Source of the DNA: Paraburkholderia kururiensis JCM 10599 = LMG 19447
GTDB taxonomy: Bacteria > Pseudomonadota > Gammaproteobacteria > Burkholderiales > Burkholderiaceae
NCBI RefSeq assembly: GCF_003986935.1
Contig: NZ_RJZE01000003.1
Coordinates: 62,001 to 126,000, forward strand
DNA length: 64,000 nt
Reading direction: 5' to 3'
Position numbers and translations under genes: made by a program. Shown here in pieces: positions 45,752-54,300 of the stretch. Under the pieces are notes generated by a model. It had not been told where the DNA came from, made no database searches, and saw only the letters and a list, made by a program, of their open reading frames with translations. Positions within the stretch are counted from its first letter, which is position 1. Every line of letters starts with the position of its first letter.

Positions 45752-46636
45752 TCAGCGCCCTCCCGGATTCGTGCGCCCACCGCTCGTGAAGCGCAGCTGC
45801 AACGCGTACAGCGAAAGGGTCACGGCGAGCAGCACGAATGCGGCGGCGCCCGCGAGCCCCCAGTTCAAGAGTTCCTGCACGAGCTGCGCGATCAGTTCGG
45901 CCAGCATCATGTACGACGGTCCGCCGAGCAGCGCCGGCGTGACGAAGTAGCCGAGCGCCATGACGAACACCATCAACGCACCGGACGCGACGCCCGGCAG
46001 CGCGAGAGGCACCAGCACGCGCCAGAACGCCTGCCAGCGGCTTGCGCCGCAAATCGCCGCCGCGCGCAGCGTGGACGGATCGATGCTGCGCAGCGTCGCA
46101 TGCAGCGGCATGACGAGAAACGGCAGCATGATGTACGTCATGCCGATCGTCACGCCGACGAGGTTGTTCACCAGGGCGAGCGGCTCGCGGATCAACCCGA
46201 GCGCCATGAGCACACGGTTGATGGGACCTGTGGCCTGCAGCAGCACCATCCATGCGAACGTGCGCGCAAGCAGATTGGTCCACATCGAGAGCAGCAGGAT
46301 CGCGAACAGCACGGAGCTGAGCTTGCGCGGCGCGACGGCCAGCAACCACGCAGTGGGGAAGCCGATTGCAACGGTGGCCACCGTCACGACGGTCGCCACG
46401 AGGAACGTATTGCCGAACACCCGCAGATACGTCGTGGATCCGAGCAGCTGCGTGTAGTTGTGCAGACCCGGCGTCGGTTCGAGCACGCTGCGCAGCAGCA
46501 GCGAAAGCACCGGCAGCAGAAAGAAAACCGCGAGCAGCAGCAAGGCCGGCGCGAGCAGGCGAAAGCTGCGCCAATCGCGCCGCCGGCGCGAAGACGTTGC
46601 GGGCGGCTGGGCGACGGTACTCAAGACGTTAGGCAT
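45752..46636 (-). CDS. ABC transporter permease, PotB type
   Basis: A 294-residue inner-membrane permease: basic cytoplasmic N-terminus, six predicted helices and EAA loop near DPSTLRAAAICGASRWQAF. ATG 46636 with GGGAG upstream is preferred over the TTG four codons earlier. Follows the binding protein by 75 bp. Confidence 0.92.
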   Translation of the reverse strand: MPNVLSTVAQPPATSSRRRRDWRSFRLLAPALLLLAVFFLLPVLSLLLRSVLEPTPGLHNYTQLLGSTTYLRVFGNTFLVATVVTVATVAIGFPTAWLLAVAPRKLSSVLFAILLLSMWTNLLARTFAWMVLLQATGPINRVLMALGLIREPLALVNNLVGVTIGMTYIMLPFLVMPLHATLRSIDPSTLRAAAICGASRWQAFWRVLVPLALPGVASGALMVFVMALGYFVTPALLGGPSYMMLAELIAQLVQELLNWGLAGAAAFVLLAVTLSLYALQLRFTSGGRTNPGGR

Positions 46637-46711
46637 GGTGACTCCCAATCACACTGTGCGGCGCCCGCTGCGGGGCGCCGGGGTCATGCTTGCTTCATGC
46701 TTGCTTCATGC

Positions 46712-47743
46712 TCACTTCGACTGCCACGCATACCAGCGCTTCGCGATCTCGTCGCGATGCTCGGCCCAATACTTCATGTCGAGGTCGATCTGCGACGACT
46801 TGTACTGGTCGGGAAGCGTCTTCGCGACCGCAGCGGGCATCAGTGCCGGCGCTTTCACGTTGATCGGCGCATAGCCCGTATCCGCGGCAAATTTCGCCTG
46901 CGCCTGGGCGCTCGTTGCGGCGGCGAGATACTTCATTGCCTCGTCGCGATGTTTCGCGCCCTTCGGGATCACCAGCAAGTCGGCCGCGGTCAGGTTCTGA
47001 TTCCACGAAATGCCCACCGGTACGCCGGTCTGTTCGAGCGCATGCAGTCGACCGTTCCAGAACATGCCGATGGGCGCCTCGCCCGATGCAAGCAGCTGCT
47101 GCGATTGCGCGCCGCCGCTCCACCAGACGATGTCGCTCTTGATGGTGTCGAGCTTCTTGAATGCACGGTCGAGATCGAGCGGATAGAGTTTGTTGGCCGG
47201 CACGCCGTCGGCGAGCAGCGCCAGTTCGAGCACGCCCGGCGCGGACCACTTGTACAGCGTGCGCTTGCCGGGGAAACGCTTCGTGTCGAACAGGTCGGTC
47301 CATGTCGAGGGTTGCGCACCCGTGTACTTCGCCTTGTTGTAGCCGAGCACGAACGAGTAGTAGAAGCTGCCCACGGCGGCAGGCGACGTGAAGCGCGGAT
47401 CGAGTTCGTCCTTCTTGACGACGGAGAAGTCGATCGGCTCGATCAACCCCGCCTTCTGTGCGGCGTACGCGAAGTCGCCTTCCACGTCGACGACGTCCCA
47501 GGTCACGTTGCCGCTTTCGACCATGGCCTTCAACTTGCCGTAGTCGGTCGGGCCGTCCATCAGCACGTTGATGCCCGTTGCCTTGGTGAAGGGCTGCGCC
47601 CAGTCCTTGTCCTGCGAAGACTGCGTCGTGCCGCCCCAGCTCGTGAATACGATCGGCTCGGCCGCCGTAGCGCTTGCGGTTGCGAAGGCGGCCGCGCATG
47701 CCGTGATCAGCGCTGCCGTTTGAAAGACGTTCCTGCTGTTCAT
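46712..47743 (-). CDS. ABC transporter substrate-binding protein, PotD type
   Basis: A 343-residue periplasmic binding protein with a signal peptide (1-28, cleavage near ATAAEP) and the polyamine-type pattern (IVFTSWGGTTQSSQDKDW, VVDVEGDFAYAAQKAGLIEP). A GGAG site precedes the ATG, embedded beside a small inverted repeat CTGCC/GGCAG (47753-47765). It defines the substrate specificity of the importer encoded downstream; relatives transport polyamines, opines and other cationic nitrogen compounds. Confidence 0.9.
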   Translation of the reverse strand: MNSRNVFQTAALITACAAAFATASATAAEPIVFTSWGGTTQSSQDKDWAQPFTKATGINVLMDGPTDYGKLKAMVESGNVTWDVVDVEGDFAYAAQKAGLIEPIDFSVVKKDELDPRFTSPAAVGSFYYSFVLGYNKAKYTGAQPSTWTDLFDTKRFPGKRTLYKWSAPGVLELALLADGVPANKLYPLDLDRAFKKLDTIKSDIVWWSGGAQSQQLLASGEAPIGMFWNGRLHALEQTGVPVGISWNQNLTAADLLVIPKGAKHRDEAMKYLAAATSAQAQAKFAADTGYAPINVKAPALMPAAVAKTLPDQYKSSQIDLDMKYWAEHRDEIAKRWYAWQSK

Positions 47744-47807
47744 GTTGGTCTCCTGCCTCAGGCAGTTATCAATCGTGGAGTGGGGACATCCGTGAATTAC
47801 GTGGCCT

Positions 47808-48122
47808 TCATCCGAGCGGCGAGAAAGGCGCGGGCTTCATGATCTTGCTTTCCATTTCTTCCATCAGCGCCTGAATCTTCGGCGCAAAGGACTGCCAGGC
47901 CGGGTCTGCGGCAAGTTGCGCGCGGCGCCGTTCGCGCTCGTCCAGACTCGGGTAAGCCCAGATGTGAACGATCTGGTTCAGCGGACCGATTTCCGAATAG
48001 AAATAGCCGATCAACTGGCCCAGATACCGCTTCTGCAACCCAATGCCCTCTTCCTCCACGAGCTTCAGATACGCGGGCACGGCGCCCGTCTTGATGCGAT
48101 AGGTGCGGACTTCGTAGAACAT
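47808..48122 (-). CDS. NIPSNAP family protein
   Basis: A 104-residue cytoplasmic protein beginning MFYEVRTYRIKTGAVPAYLK, the NIPSNAP/dimeric alpha-beta-barrel pattern, with VHIWAYPSLDERERRR later. Small stand-alone NIPSNAP proteins are common in catabolic clusters with monooxygenases, but their biochemical role is poorly defined. It lies between the aldehyde dehydrogenase (29 bp) and the PotD-type gene (64 bp), in the same direction. Confidence 0.88.
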   Translation of the reverse strand: MFYEVRTYRIKTGAVPAYLKLVEEEGIGLQKRYLGQLIGYFYSEIGPLNQIVHIWAYPSLDERERRRAQLAADPAWQSFAPKIQALMEEMESKIMKPAPFSPLG

Positions 48123-48151
48123 GGCGGCTCTCTCTTGAACGCTTGAATGCT

Positions 48152-49624
48152 TCAACGCATGACGAACGGGTCTGCAATAGGCTCGTCCGACGTGCGAATC
48201 CATACCGACTTCGTGCGCGTGTAGTCGAGCACCGCTTCGAGGCCGCCTTCGCGCCCGAGGCCGCTCAGACCATAGCCGCCGAACGGCACGATCGGCGACA
48301 CGGCGCGATACGTGTTGACCCACACGATGCCCGCGCGCAATGCACGCGTGAGCCGATGCGCGCGCGTGAGGTCCCGCGTGAACACGCCTGAGGCGAGGCC
48401 ATAACGAGTGTCGTTCGCAAGCGCAATGGCGTCGGCCTCGGTGTCGAATGCGACGACGCTGAGCACCGGGCCAAATAGCTCCTCCGTCACACACGGCACG
48501 TGCGCGTGCGGACAATCGACGATGGTCGGCAGGAAGTAGTGGCCGGTAGTCATGCCGTCCGGCTGCGCGCCGCCCGCCACGACGCGGCCGCCGGCTTCCA
48601 CGCTCGCGCCCAGTACCTGCCGGATGTGGTCGAGCTGACGGCGGGTGGCGAGCGGCCCCATCTCCGTGGCCTCGTCCTGCGGGTCACCAATGCGGATGGC
48701 GCCCGCCCGCGCGATCAGACGCTCGACCAGCACGTCGTGAATGCCGCGCTGCACGAGCAGCCTGGAACCGGCCACACAGCTTTGCCCCGTGGCCGCGAAG
48801 ATGCCGGCCACCACGGCGTTACATGCGCTGTCGAGATCGGCGTCGTCGAACACGAGCACGGGCGACTTGCCGCCCAGTTCGAGCGACGTCGCAGCGAGGT
48901 TCTCCGCGGAATTGCGCACCACGTGTCGCGCGGTGTGCGGACCACCCGTGAACGCGATGCGCGAGACGAGCGGATGGCTCGTCAGCGTGCGTCCGCATTC
49001 GTTGCCGAAGCCCGTCACGATATTGACCACGCCCTGCGGAAAACCGGCTTCGTGAACGAGTCGCGCGAATTCCAGCAGCGGCGCCGGGCCGTCTTCGGAA
49101 GCCTTGAGCACCACAGTGCAGCCGGCCGCGAGCGCCGGCCCGATTTTCACCGCCGACAGGAACAGCTGCGAGTTCCACGGAACGACCGCGGCGACGACAC
49201 CCACCGGCTCGCGTCGCAGCGTCACTTCCATGTCCGGTTTGTCGACGGGCAGCCACGCCCCCTGGATCTTGTCGGCCACGCCCGCGTAATAGCGGTAGTA
49301 CTCGGCGACGTAGCCAATCTGGCTGCGCGTCTCGCGAATGATCTTGCCGGTGTCCCGGGTTTCCAGTTCGGCAAGACGCGGCGCATGCTGCTCGATCAAG
49401 CCGGCGAGCCGGTACAGGAGCTTGCCGCGCGCGCTCGCGGTGAGATCGGCCCATGCGGAGCCTGTGAGCGCCCGATGCGCCGCGCACACGGCGCGGTCCA
49501 CGTCCTGCGCACTCGCCGCGGGCATCTGCGCCCATACGCTGCCAGACGACGGATCGATGCTGTCGAAATGCTCTGCGGCGTCTTCGAAGGCGCCGTCGAT
49601 GTACTGCTGGAACCGTTGCAACAT
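48152..49624 (-). CDS. NAD(P)-dependent aldehyde dehydrogenase
   Basis: A 490-residue aldehyde dehydrogenase with the oxyanion residue Asn151 (PWN), the general base Glu249 in LELGGKSP and catalytic Cys283 in GQSCVAGSR. Length and motif spacing are standard, so it should oxidise an aldehyde to the acid in the cytoplasm. ATG 49624 is used; the TTG two codons earlier is not needed. In this cluster it would act after monooxygenation and ring or chain cleavage has produced a semialdehyde. Confidence 0.93.
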   Translation of the reverse strand: MLQRFQQYIDGAFEDAAEHFDSIDPSSGSVWAQMPAASAQDVDRAVCAAHRALTGSAWADLTASARGKLLYRLAGLIEQHAPRLAELETRDTGKIIRETRSQIGYVAEYYRYYAGVADKIQGAWLPVDKPDMEVTLRREPVGVVAAVVPWNSQLFLSAVKIGPALAAGCTVVLKASEDGPAPLLEFARLVHEAGFPQGVVNIVTGFGNECGRTLTSHPLVSRIAFTGGPHTARHVVRNSAENLAATSLELGGKSPVLVFDDADLDSACNAVVAGIFAATGQSCVAGSRLLVQRGIHDVLVERLIARAGAIRIGDPQDEATEMGPLATRRQLDHIRQVLGASVEAGGRVVAGGAQPDGMTTGHYFLPTIVDCPHAHVPCVTEELFGPVLSVVAFDTEADAIALANDTRYGLASGVFTRDLTRAHRLTRALRAGIVWVNTYRAVSPIVPFGGYGLSGLGREGGLEAVLDYTRTKSVWIRTSDEPIADPFVMR

Positions 49625-49691
49625 GGTCAAGCCGCTCCATTCATGAAGTTGGCTTAGAGGCTGAGGGGCTCAGGGACTCAGGGACTTCGCG

Positions 49692-50735
49692 TCAGCGCAC
49701 GCCGAACGCGGGCATCACCTCGGAGATGAACAGCTCGAGCGACTTGCGCTTGCGCTCGAAGCTCATGTGGCTGTCGAGCCAGAAGCTGTACTGGTCGTAG
49801 CCCAGTTCCTCGTAGTGCTTGAGCCGCCCGATGACGTCCTTCGGCTCGCCGATCACGAGGTTCTTGCGAATCGCCTCGCGCGAATACTGCGGGAACATCT
49901 CGACGTCGGCATCCGTGAGCGGCTCCATGAAGCCCTGCGTGACGGGGCGTTCGTTCTTGAACCACTTGGAGAAGCACCGGTAGAAGTCCGCCAGGTCTTC
50001 AACGGCCGCGTCCACCTCGGCTGCATTGGCCCCGACGAACGTGTGCATCAGCATCATCACCTGCGGACGCGGCACGTCCGGATGCGCGGCACAGGCGGCA
50101 TTGAAGCGCTCCATCAGGCTCACGACTTCGGCGTCGCCCGCGGCGAGCGACGTCACCTGCACGTTGCAGCCGTTGGCCACCGCGAACGCGTGCGAGTTCG
50201 GATCGCGTGCGGCGAGCCACATGGGCGGATGCGGCTGCTGGATGGGGCGCGGCACCGGCGTCGTCGCGGGAAACGACCAGAATTCGCCCTGATGCGCGTA
50301 GTCGCCCTCGAACAGCTTGCGCAAGGCCGGCACGAGTTCGCGCATGCGAGCGCCGGCGCTCATCGCGTCGAGCCCTGGCAACAGGCGCTCGTACTCGAAC
50401 GAATACGCGCCGCGTGCCACGCCCAGATCGAGCCGGCCGTTGCTCGCCACGTCGACCATGCCGGCTTCGCCTGCAAGTGCGATGGGATGCCAGAACGGCG
50501 CGATGACGGTGCCGGTGCCGAGCCGGATGCGCTCGGTCTTCGCGGCGAGATACGACAGATTCACGAACGGATTGGGCGCGATGGTGAACTCCATCGCGTG
50601 GTGCTCGCCGATCCAGGCGGTCTCGAATCCGCCGCGTTCGGCAAGCTGCACGAGTTCGGTCATCTCGTCGAACAGTTCGCGATGCGACGTCTTTGTGTCG
50701 TACCGCTCCATGTGCAGGAACAACGAAAATTTCAT
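49692..50735 (-). CDS. LLM class flavin-dependent monooxygenase (bacterial luciferase-like)
   Basis: A 347-residue TIM-barrel monooxygenase using reduced FMN and oxygen. Family features are MKFSLFLHMERYD, the segment FETAWIGEHHAMEF, RIRLGTGTVIAPFWHP and VASNGRLDLGVARGAY. It needs reduced flavin from a partner, which is supplied by the flavin reductase 70 bp upstream. Two-component LLM enzymes open or hydroxylate N-heterocycles (for example RutA on uracil); here substrate is unknown. ATG 50735 begins exactly at the conserved N-terminus. Confidence 0.9.
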   Translation of the reverse strand: MKFSLFLHMERYDTKTSHRELFDEMTELVQLAERGGFETAWIGEHHAMEFTIAPNPFVNLSYLAAKTERIRLGTGTVIAPFWHPIALAGEAGMVDVASNGRLDLGVARGAYSFEYERLLPGLDAMSAGARMRELVPALRKLFEGDYAHQGEFWSFPATTPVPRPIQQPHPPMWLAARDPNSHAFAVANGCNVQVTSLAAGDAEVVSLMERFNAACAAHPDVPRPQVMMLMHTFVGANAAEVDAAVEDLADFYRCFSKWFKNERPVTQGFMEPLTDADVEMFPQYSREAIRKNLVIGEPKDVIGRLKHYEELGYDQYSFWLDSHMSFERKRKSLELFISEVMPAFGVR

Positions 50736-50805
50736 GATGTTTGGCTCCGACAGGCCGGCTGCCCGGCAGCGTTTCGTGCGCGTCAGCCGCGATGTTTGAA
50801 TGCGT

Positions 50806-51762
50806 TCAGTGAGTGGTTGCGAGCGCCTGGACCGTGCCGGCTTCGCTGTCGCCGACATACACGCCGAAGGCGTCCTCGCTGCGCTCGCGCATGTAGCGCT
50901 CGAGCATGGAGCGCTCCGCTTCGTCGTGTAACTCACTCCAGGGAATCTGCATCAACGGAACGATGCGGATGGGGCCGCCCGATTGCGGCGCAATGTCGTT
51001 CTTCACGCGGCCGCGGTAATAGATCTGCACACCCGGCGTGGGCTGCCTGTCGGACTCGAACACGGCGAACAGGAAGTCCAGATGCGCCTTGATGCCGAGC
51101 TTCGCCAATACGCCCGCAAGGCTCGCGGCATCGCTCTGCGGTTCGAGCCGCGCGCCCGTAGGCAATTGCAGGCCTTGCGGCGTATCGAGCAGCACGAGCC
51201 CGTCGCGATGTTCGAGAATCGCGCCCACCCGCGCGCGCGTGCCGGCCGCGGCGACTGCGTCGAATGTGAGGCTGAAGTTCACGTAGGCACCCCGGCAGTA
51301 GCCGAGCGGCGAAGAAGGCGTATGAACGAAATCGAGCACGCGGCCGATCAGGATGATGTGGTCCCCCGCATCGATCACTTCATGGGTCGCGCAATCGAAG
51401 CTTGCCGCGGCGCCTTCCATGACCGGAGCGCCGGTCACCCGGGCGCGCCATGCGACCTGCGAGAACTTGTCGGCGGCCTTCGAGGCAAATACACCGGACA
51501 CGGCCTTCTGGTCTTCCGCCAGCACGCTCACCGCGAAATGGCGCGTTTGCGAGAACACCGGATAGCTCGATGCCGTCTTCGCGATGCAAACCAGGATCAG
51601 CGGCGGATCGAGCGAAACGGAGGTGAACGAATTGGCCGTGAAGCCGCGCGGCGAGCCGTCGGGCTGGATCGTCGTGACCACCGTCACGCCCGTTACGAAA
51701 GCGCCGAGCGCACGGCGGAATTCGGCGATATCGATGGTCTGTTCGTGGATCGGCTCAGTCAT
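50806..51762 (-). CDS. Flavin reductase family protein with extra C-terminal domain
   Basis: A 318-residue protein. Residues 8-165 are a flavin-reductase-like FMN-binding domain (FRRALGAFVTGVTVVTT, GFTANSFTSVSLDPPLILVC), sufficient to supply reduced flavin to the LLM monooxygenase. Residues 170-318 are an additional domain not found in the common 160-170-residue reductases; its ILEHRDGLVLLDTP and RVKNDIAPQ parts suggest a Nudix-like fold, but no Nudix box is visible. ATG 51762 overlaps the hydrolase stop; an AGGAG site precedes it. Confidence 0.87.
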   Translation of the reverse strand: MTEPIHEQTIDIAEFRRALGAFVTGVTVVTTIQPDGSPRGFTANSFTSVSLDPPLILVCIAKTASSYPVFSQTRHFAVSVLAEDQKAVSGVFASKAADKFSQVAWRARVTGAPVMEGAAASFDCATHEVIDAGDHIILIGRVLDFVHTPSSPLGYCRGAYVNFSLTFDAVAAAGTRARVGAILEHRDGLVLLDTPQGLQLPTGARLEPQSDAASLAGVLAKLGIKAHLDFLFAVFESDRQPTPGVQIYYRGRVKNDIAPQSGGPIRIVPLMQIPWSELHDEAERSMLERYMRERSEDAFGVYVGDSEAGTVQALATTH

Positions 51763-52712
51763 TGCATTCTCCTGATATCGGACCGCGGCTCGCCGTTCAC
51801 ACCTGCTTTCGACGTGCCGAGCAGGAATTCCAGCAACCGTTCGTTCACTTGCGCCGGATTGGTCACGTTCATCATGTGGCGTTCGTTCGCGATGATCGTG
51901 GCGTGGCCGAGCGGCGCGGCCGCCGCCATGGCATGCGACATGGCCGGGTTCGAGTTCGCGTCGCATTCGCCCGTGAGAAACAGTGCGGGCACGGCGAGAT
52001 CCGCAAGCCTGCCGACATGCGCGTCGTCCGAGCAGGCAAAGAGCTGATAAGTGCGCGCATAGCCGACCGGATCGACGTTCACGAGCAGCGCGCGTATCGC
52101 CTGAGCCGCCTGCGCGAGATGCGCGGGAACCGGGTCGCCGAACCAGCGCGCAAGCGTCACGTCGACGCCCGCTTCAATGCCCGCTGCAATGCCCGCTTCA
52201 AGCCCGGCTCCAACGCTTCCTTCCGTGCCCGCCTGGCTACTGCGTGCAGGCGGCGTATCACCGAGCATCGCCGCGCGGCTCATCACCGCAGCCCGTTGAC
52301 GAGGCGTGCGGTTGTACACCGCATTCAACGCCGCCACGCTCAACGCGCGCTCCGGATGCGTCAGCGCGAACTCAAGCGCGACGAGCGCGCCCATCGAATG
52401 CCCCACCACATGCACGCGCTGAATCTGCAACGCGTCAAGCAGCGCTTCGAGCTGAGCGGCGTACTCGCCGAGCGTGGGCGCCGGCGTGGGCAAGCCGCTA
52501 CCGCCGTGTCCCAGCATGTCGTACGCAACAACCTGGTAGTGCTGCGTCAAGGCGTCGATCTGCGGCGCCCACACGCTGTGGTTCATGCCCACGCCGTGAA
52601 TCAGCACGACCGTCTCGCACGCGAGCGCCCCCTGTGGCGGGTAGACGCTGTAGCTCGTGCCCGCGGCAACGCCGCGCGTCACGGTACGGTCGAGCACAGG
52701 GTCAACCTTCAT
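51759..52712 (-). CDS. Alpha/beta-fold hydrolase
   Basis: A 317-residue soluble hydrolase: oxyanion segment VVLIHGVGMNHSVW, nucleophile elbow GHSMGALVA, and late residues near GECDANSNPAM and ANERHMMNV that could supply the acid and the histidine. An unusual insertion of alanine/glycine repeats (GLEAGIAAGIEAGVDV) sits in the cap region, encoded by locally repetitive DNA. The start overlaps the AA_synth gene by 11 bp. In a cluster with an LLM monooxygenase it may hydrolyse the ring-opened or N-acyl intermediate, like RutD-type proteins. Confidence 0.88.
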   Translation of the reverse strand: MKVDPVLDRTVTRGVAAGTSYSVYPPQGALACETVVLIHGVGMNHSVWAPQIDALTQHYQVVAYDMLGHGGSGLPTPAPTLGEYAAQLEALLDALQIQRVHVVGHSMGALVALEFALTHPERALSVAALNAVYNRTPRQRAAVMSRAAMLGDTPPARSSQAGTEGSVGAGLEAGIAAGIEAGVDVTLARWFGDPVPAHLAQAAQAIRALLVNVDPVGYARTYQLFACSDDAHVGRLADLAVPALFLTGECDANSNPAMSHAMAAAAPLGHATIIANERHMMNVTNPAQVNERLLEFLLGTSKAGVNGEPRSDIRRMQ

Positions 52713-53298
52713 TGGACGCAAGCTCCTGGAGGTCCTTCAGATCCTGATACCGGTCACCGATACGGTGATGCGGCCGGCCGCCCACCGATGCGCCCAGCGC
52801 GATCACCAGTTCGTCGGGCGCGGGCGCGTCGGTGATCGAAAATTGCACGGTGAGGTAATGCGAGCGCATCCCTTCGTCATCCTTGTGCATCAGCGGAATC
52901 GAGATCGGGCAGTTCGGACCGCCGCGCAGGTTCGTAAAGCTCAGATAGCTCTTTGCGCCCACCGCCTGGCGATAGTGATTGCCGAATCGCAGCGTATGGA
53001 TCAGCGCGGAAGCGTGCTCGAGTTCGCCCGACGTGCCGACGATCGCCGCCTTGCCATAGCCTTCGACCGCGTCGCCAGACCCCGCCGCGCGCAGGATCTC
53101 CGCCGTCAGCAATTCGCCGAGTTGCGGCGCGAGCGCGTGAATTTCGGGCTTCAGGTCTTCCACGAAGCCGCGGCCAGCCCACGGATTGCGCAGCACGGCG
53201 GCCACGCTGAACAGCTTCAGCGGCCGGGGCGCAGCCTTGCCGCCTTCAATGAACGTTTCTTCGACGTAGCTGACCAGCTTGCGCACTTCTAGCTTCAT
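52702..53298 (-). CDS. Amino acid synthesis family protein (AA_synth, DUF1185)
   Basis: A 198-residue protein of the AA_synth/DUF1185 family (EVRKLVSYVEETFIEGG, SVAAVLRNPWAGRGFVEDL, AIVGTSGELEHASALIH). The family name is historical; the function is not established and members often occur in gene clusters for degradation of nitrogen compounds. It is the first gene of the long leftward operon that ends at 43124, with an AGGAG ribosome-binding site. The operators immediately upstream should control the whole cluster. Confidence 0.9.
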   Translation of the reverse strand: MKLEVRKLVSYVEETFIEGGKAAPRPLKLFSVAAVLRNPWAGRGFVEDLKPEIHALAPQLGELLTAEILRAAGSGDAVEGYGKAAIVGTSGELEHASALIHTLRFGNHYRQAVGAKSYLSFTNLRGGPNCPISIPLMHKDDEGMRSHYLTVQFSITDAPAPDELVIALGASVGGRPHHRIGDRYQDLKDLQELASNEG

Positions 53299-53346
53299 AG
53301 CGTTCTCCTGACTTGAACGATGCCCTGAATGTCATCGTTGAGATTA

Positions 53347-53356
53347 TGGTATACCA
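53347..53356. promoter_or_regulatory. GntR/FCD-type operator palindrome 1
   Basis: TGGTATACCA is a perfect 10-bp palindrome of the form TGGT-N2-ACCA, the classic half-site arrangement of FadR/VanR-type (FCD) repressors. It lies 48 bp upstream of the leftward operon and between the divergent genes. Confidence 0.65.
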
Positions 53357-53382
53357 AATTACGGTGCACAAAAATCCATAGA

Positions 53383-53402
53383 TACTATGGAATACCATAG
53401 TA
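53383..53402. promoter_or_regulatory. GntR/FCD-type operator palindrome 2
   Basis: TACTATGG-AATA-CCATAGTA is an 8-bp perfect inverted repeat around a 4-bp centre, again carrying the TGG...CCA core (TGGAATACCA). It lies 27 bp from palindrome 1, so two dimers could bind side by side. A third, less symmetric copy (CGGAATACCA, 53504-53513) is about 55 bp before the start of the divergent GntR gene, suggesting autoregulation. Confidence 0.62.
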
Positions 53403-53567
53403 CGAACTTCATATTTTGGGCACGATCCTTGCCGGGAGTTCAGCTGACTGCAAGAAGTGGCGGCATAACGGTCGCGTGCGGGCGTAGAAGATCGGCGATA
53501 ATACGGAATACCACGTGCCGGACGTCCGAGCCAACCGTACAAAAAACCTGTCTTCCTTTTCTACGCC

Positions 53568-54254
53568 ATGCCCGACCTGAAAATAAATCGAACGGCCAAG
53601 ACTCTGAGAGAACTCGCGCTCGACAAGCTGCGCGGCGCCATCGTGCAGGGCTATTTCAAGCCGGGCACCCGCCTTGTCGAGCGCACCCTTTGCGACGAAC
53701 TGGGCGTGAGCCGCACGGTGGTGCGCGAAGTGCTCCGGCATCTGGAAACCGAAGGTCTCGTCGAGACCGTGGCGCGGCAAGGCCCGATCGTTGCGCGCCT
53801 CGATCCGAGCCAGGTGGGCGAGATCTATGAATTGCGCAGCCTGCTCGAAGCCAACGCCGCAAGCGCCTGCGCCACGAGTGCGACGCCGGAGCTGGTTGCG
53901 CGCCTGCGCGGCATCCGCCGCATGATCGAAGCAGCCTTCGCCGCGGGCGACGCGTCACGCGTACTCGAGCACACGGAACAGTTCTACGACGCCATGTTCG
54001 AGGGCGCGGGCAAGGTCGTCTCGCTGGGTGTCGTCAAGTCGCTGAACGCGCGGATCAACCGGCTGCGCGCGCTGACCATCGCCACGCCGGGCCGCAGCGA
54101 CGAATCGAACCGCGAGATGAACGCGTTGCTCGACGCAATCGAACGCGGCGACGGGCAAGCAGCGGCAGAGGCTTCGTGCACCCACATCAAGCGCGTGTCC
54201 GAGCTTGCGCTGCGCGCGCTCGCCGAACAAGGCGAGGCGAGCGGCAGCACGTGA
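53568..54254 (+). CDS. GntR family regulator, FCD subfamily
   Basis: A 228-residue repressor with an N-terminal winged helix ([34 protein letters not shown]) and a C-terminal helical FCD ligand-binding domain containing the usual metal or ligand histidines. It is divergent from the monooxygenase operon, with palindromic operators in between, so it should repress that operon and itself until a pathway compound binds. Strong similarity to the GntR protein at 43124-43852 shows a duplication. Confidence 0.92.
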   Translation: MPDLKINRTAKTLRELALDKLRGAIVQGYFKPGTRLVERTLCDELGVSRTVVREVLRHLETEGLVETVARQGPIVARLDPSQVGEIYELRSLLEANAASACATSATPELVARLRGIRRMIEAAFAAGDASRVLEHTEQFYDAMFEGAGKVVSLGVVKSLNARINRLRALTIATPGRSDESNREMNALLDAIERGDGQAAAEASCTHIKRVSELALRALAEQGEASGST

Positions 54255-54300
54255 GTCGCGCGCACTGCCGGCCAGCCGCCCGCCCTCGCCCTTGACGCGC

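Noticed and set aside
44792..47842. A 1016-codon open frame on the plus strand across the polyamine-type transporter genes
   Set aside because: It is antisense to four unmistakable ABC transporter genes. Its translation is rich in Arg, His, Gln and Ala without domain character, as expected for the opposite strand of GC-rich codons.
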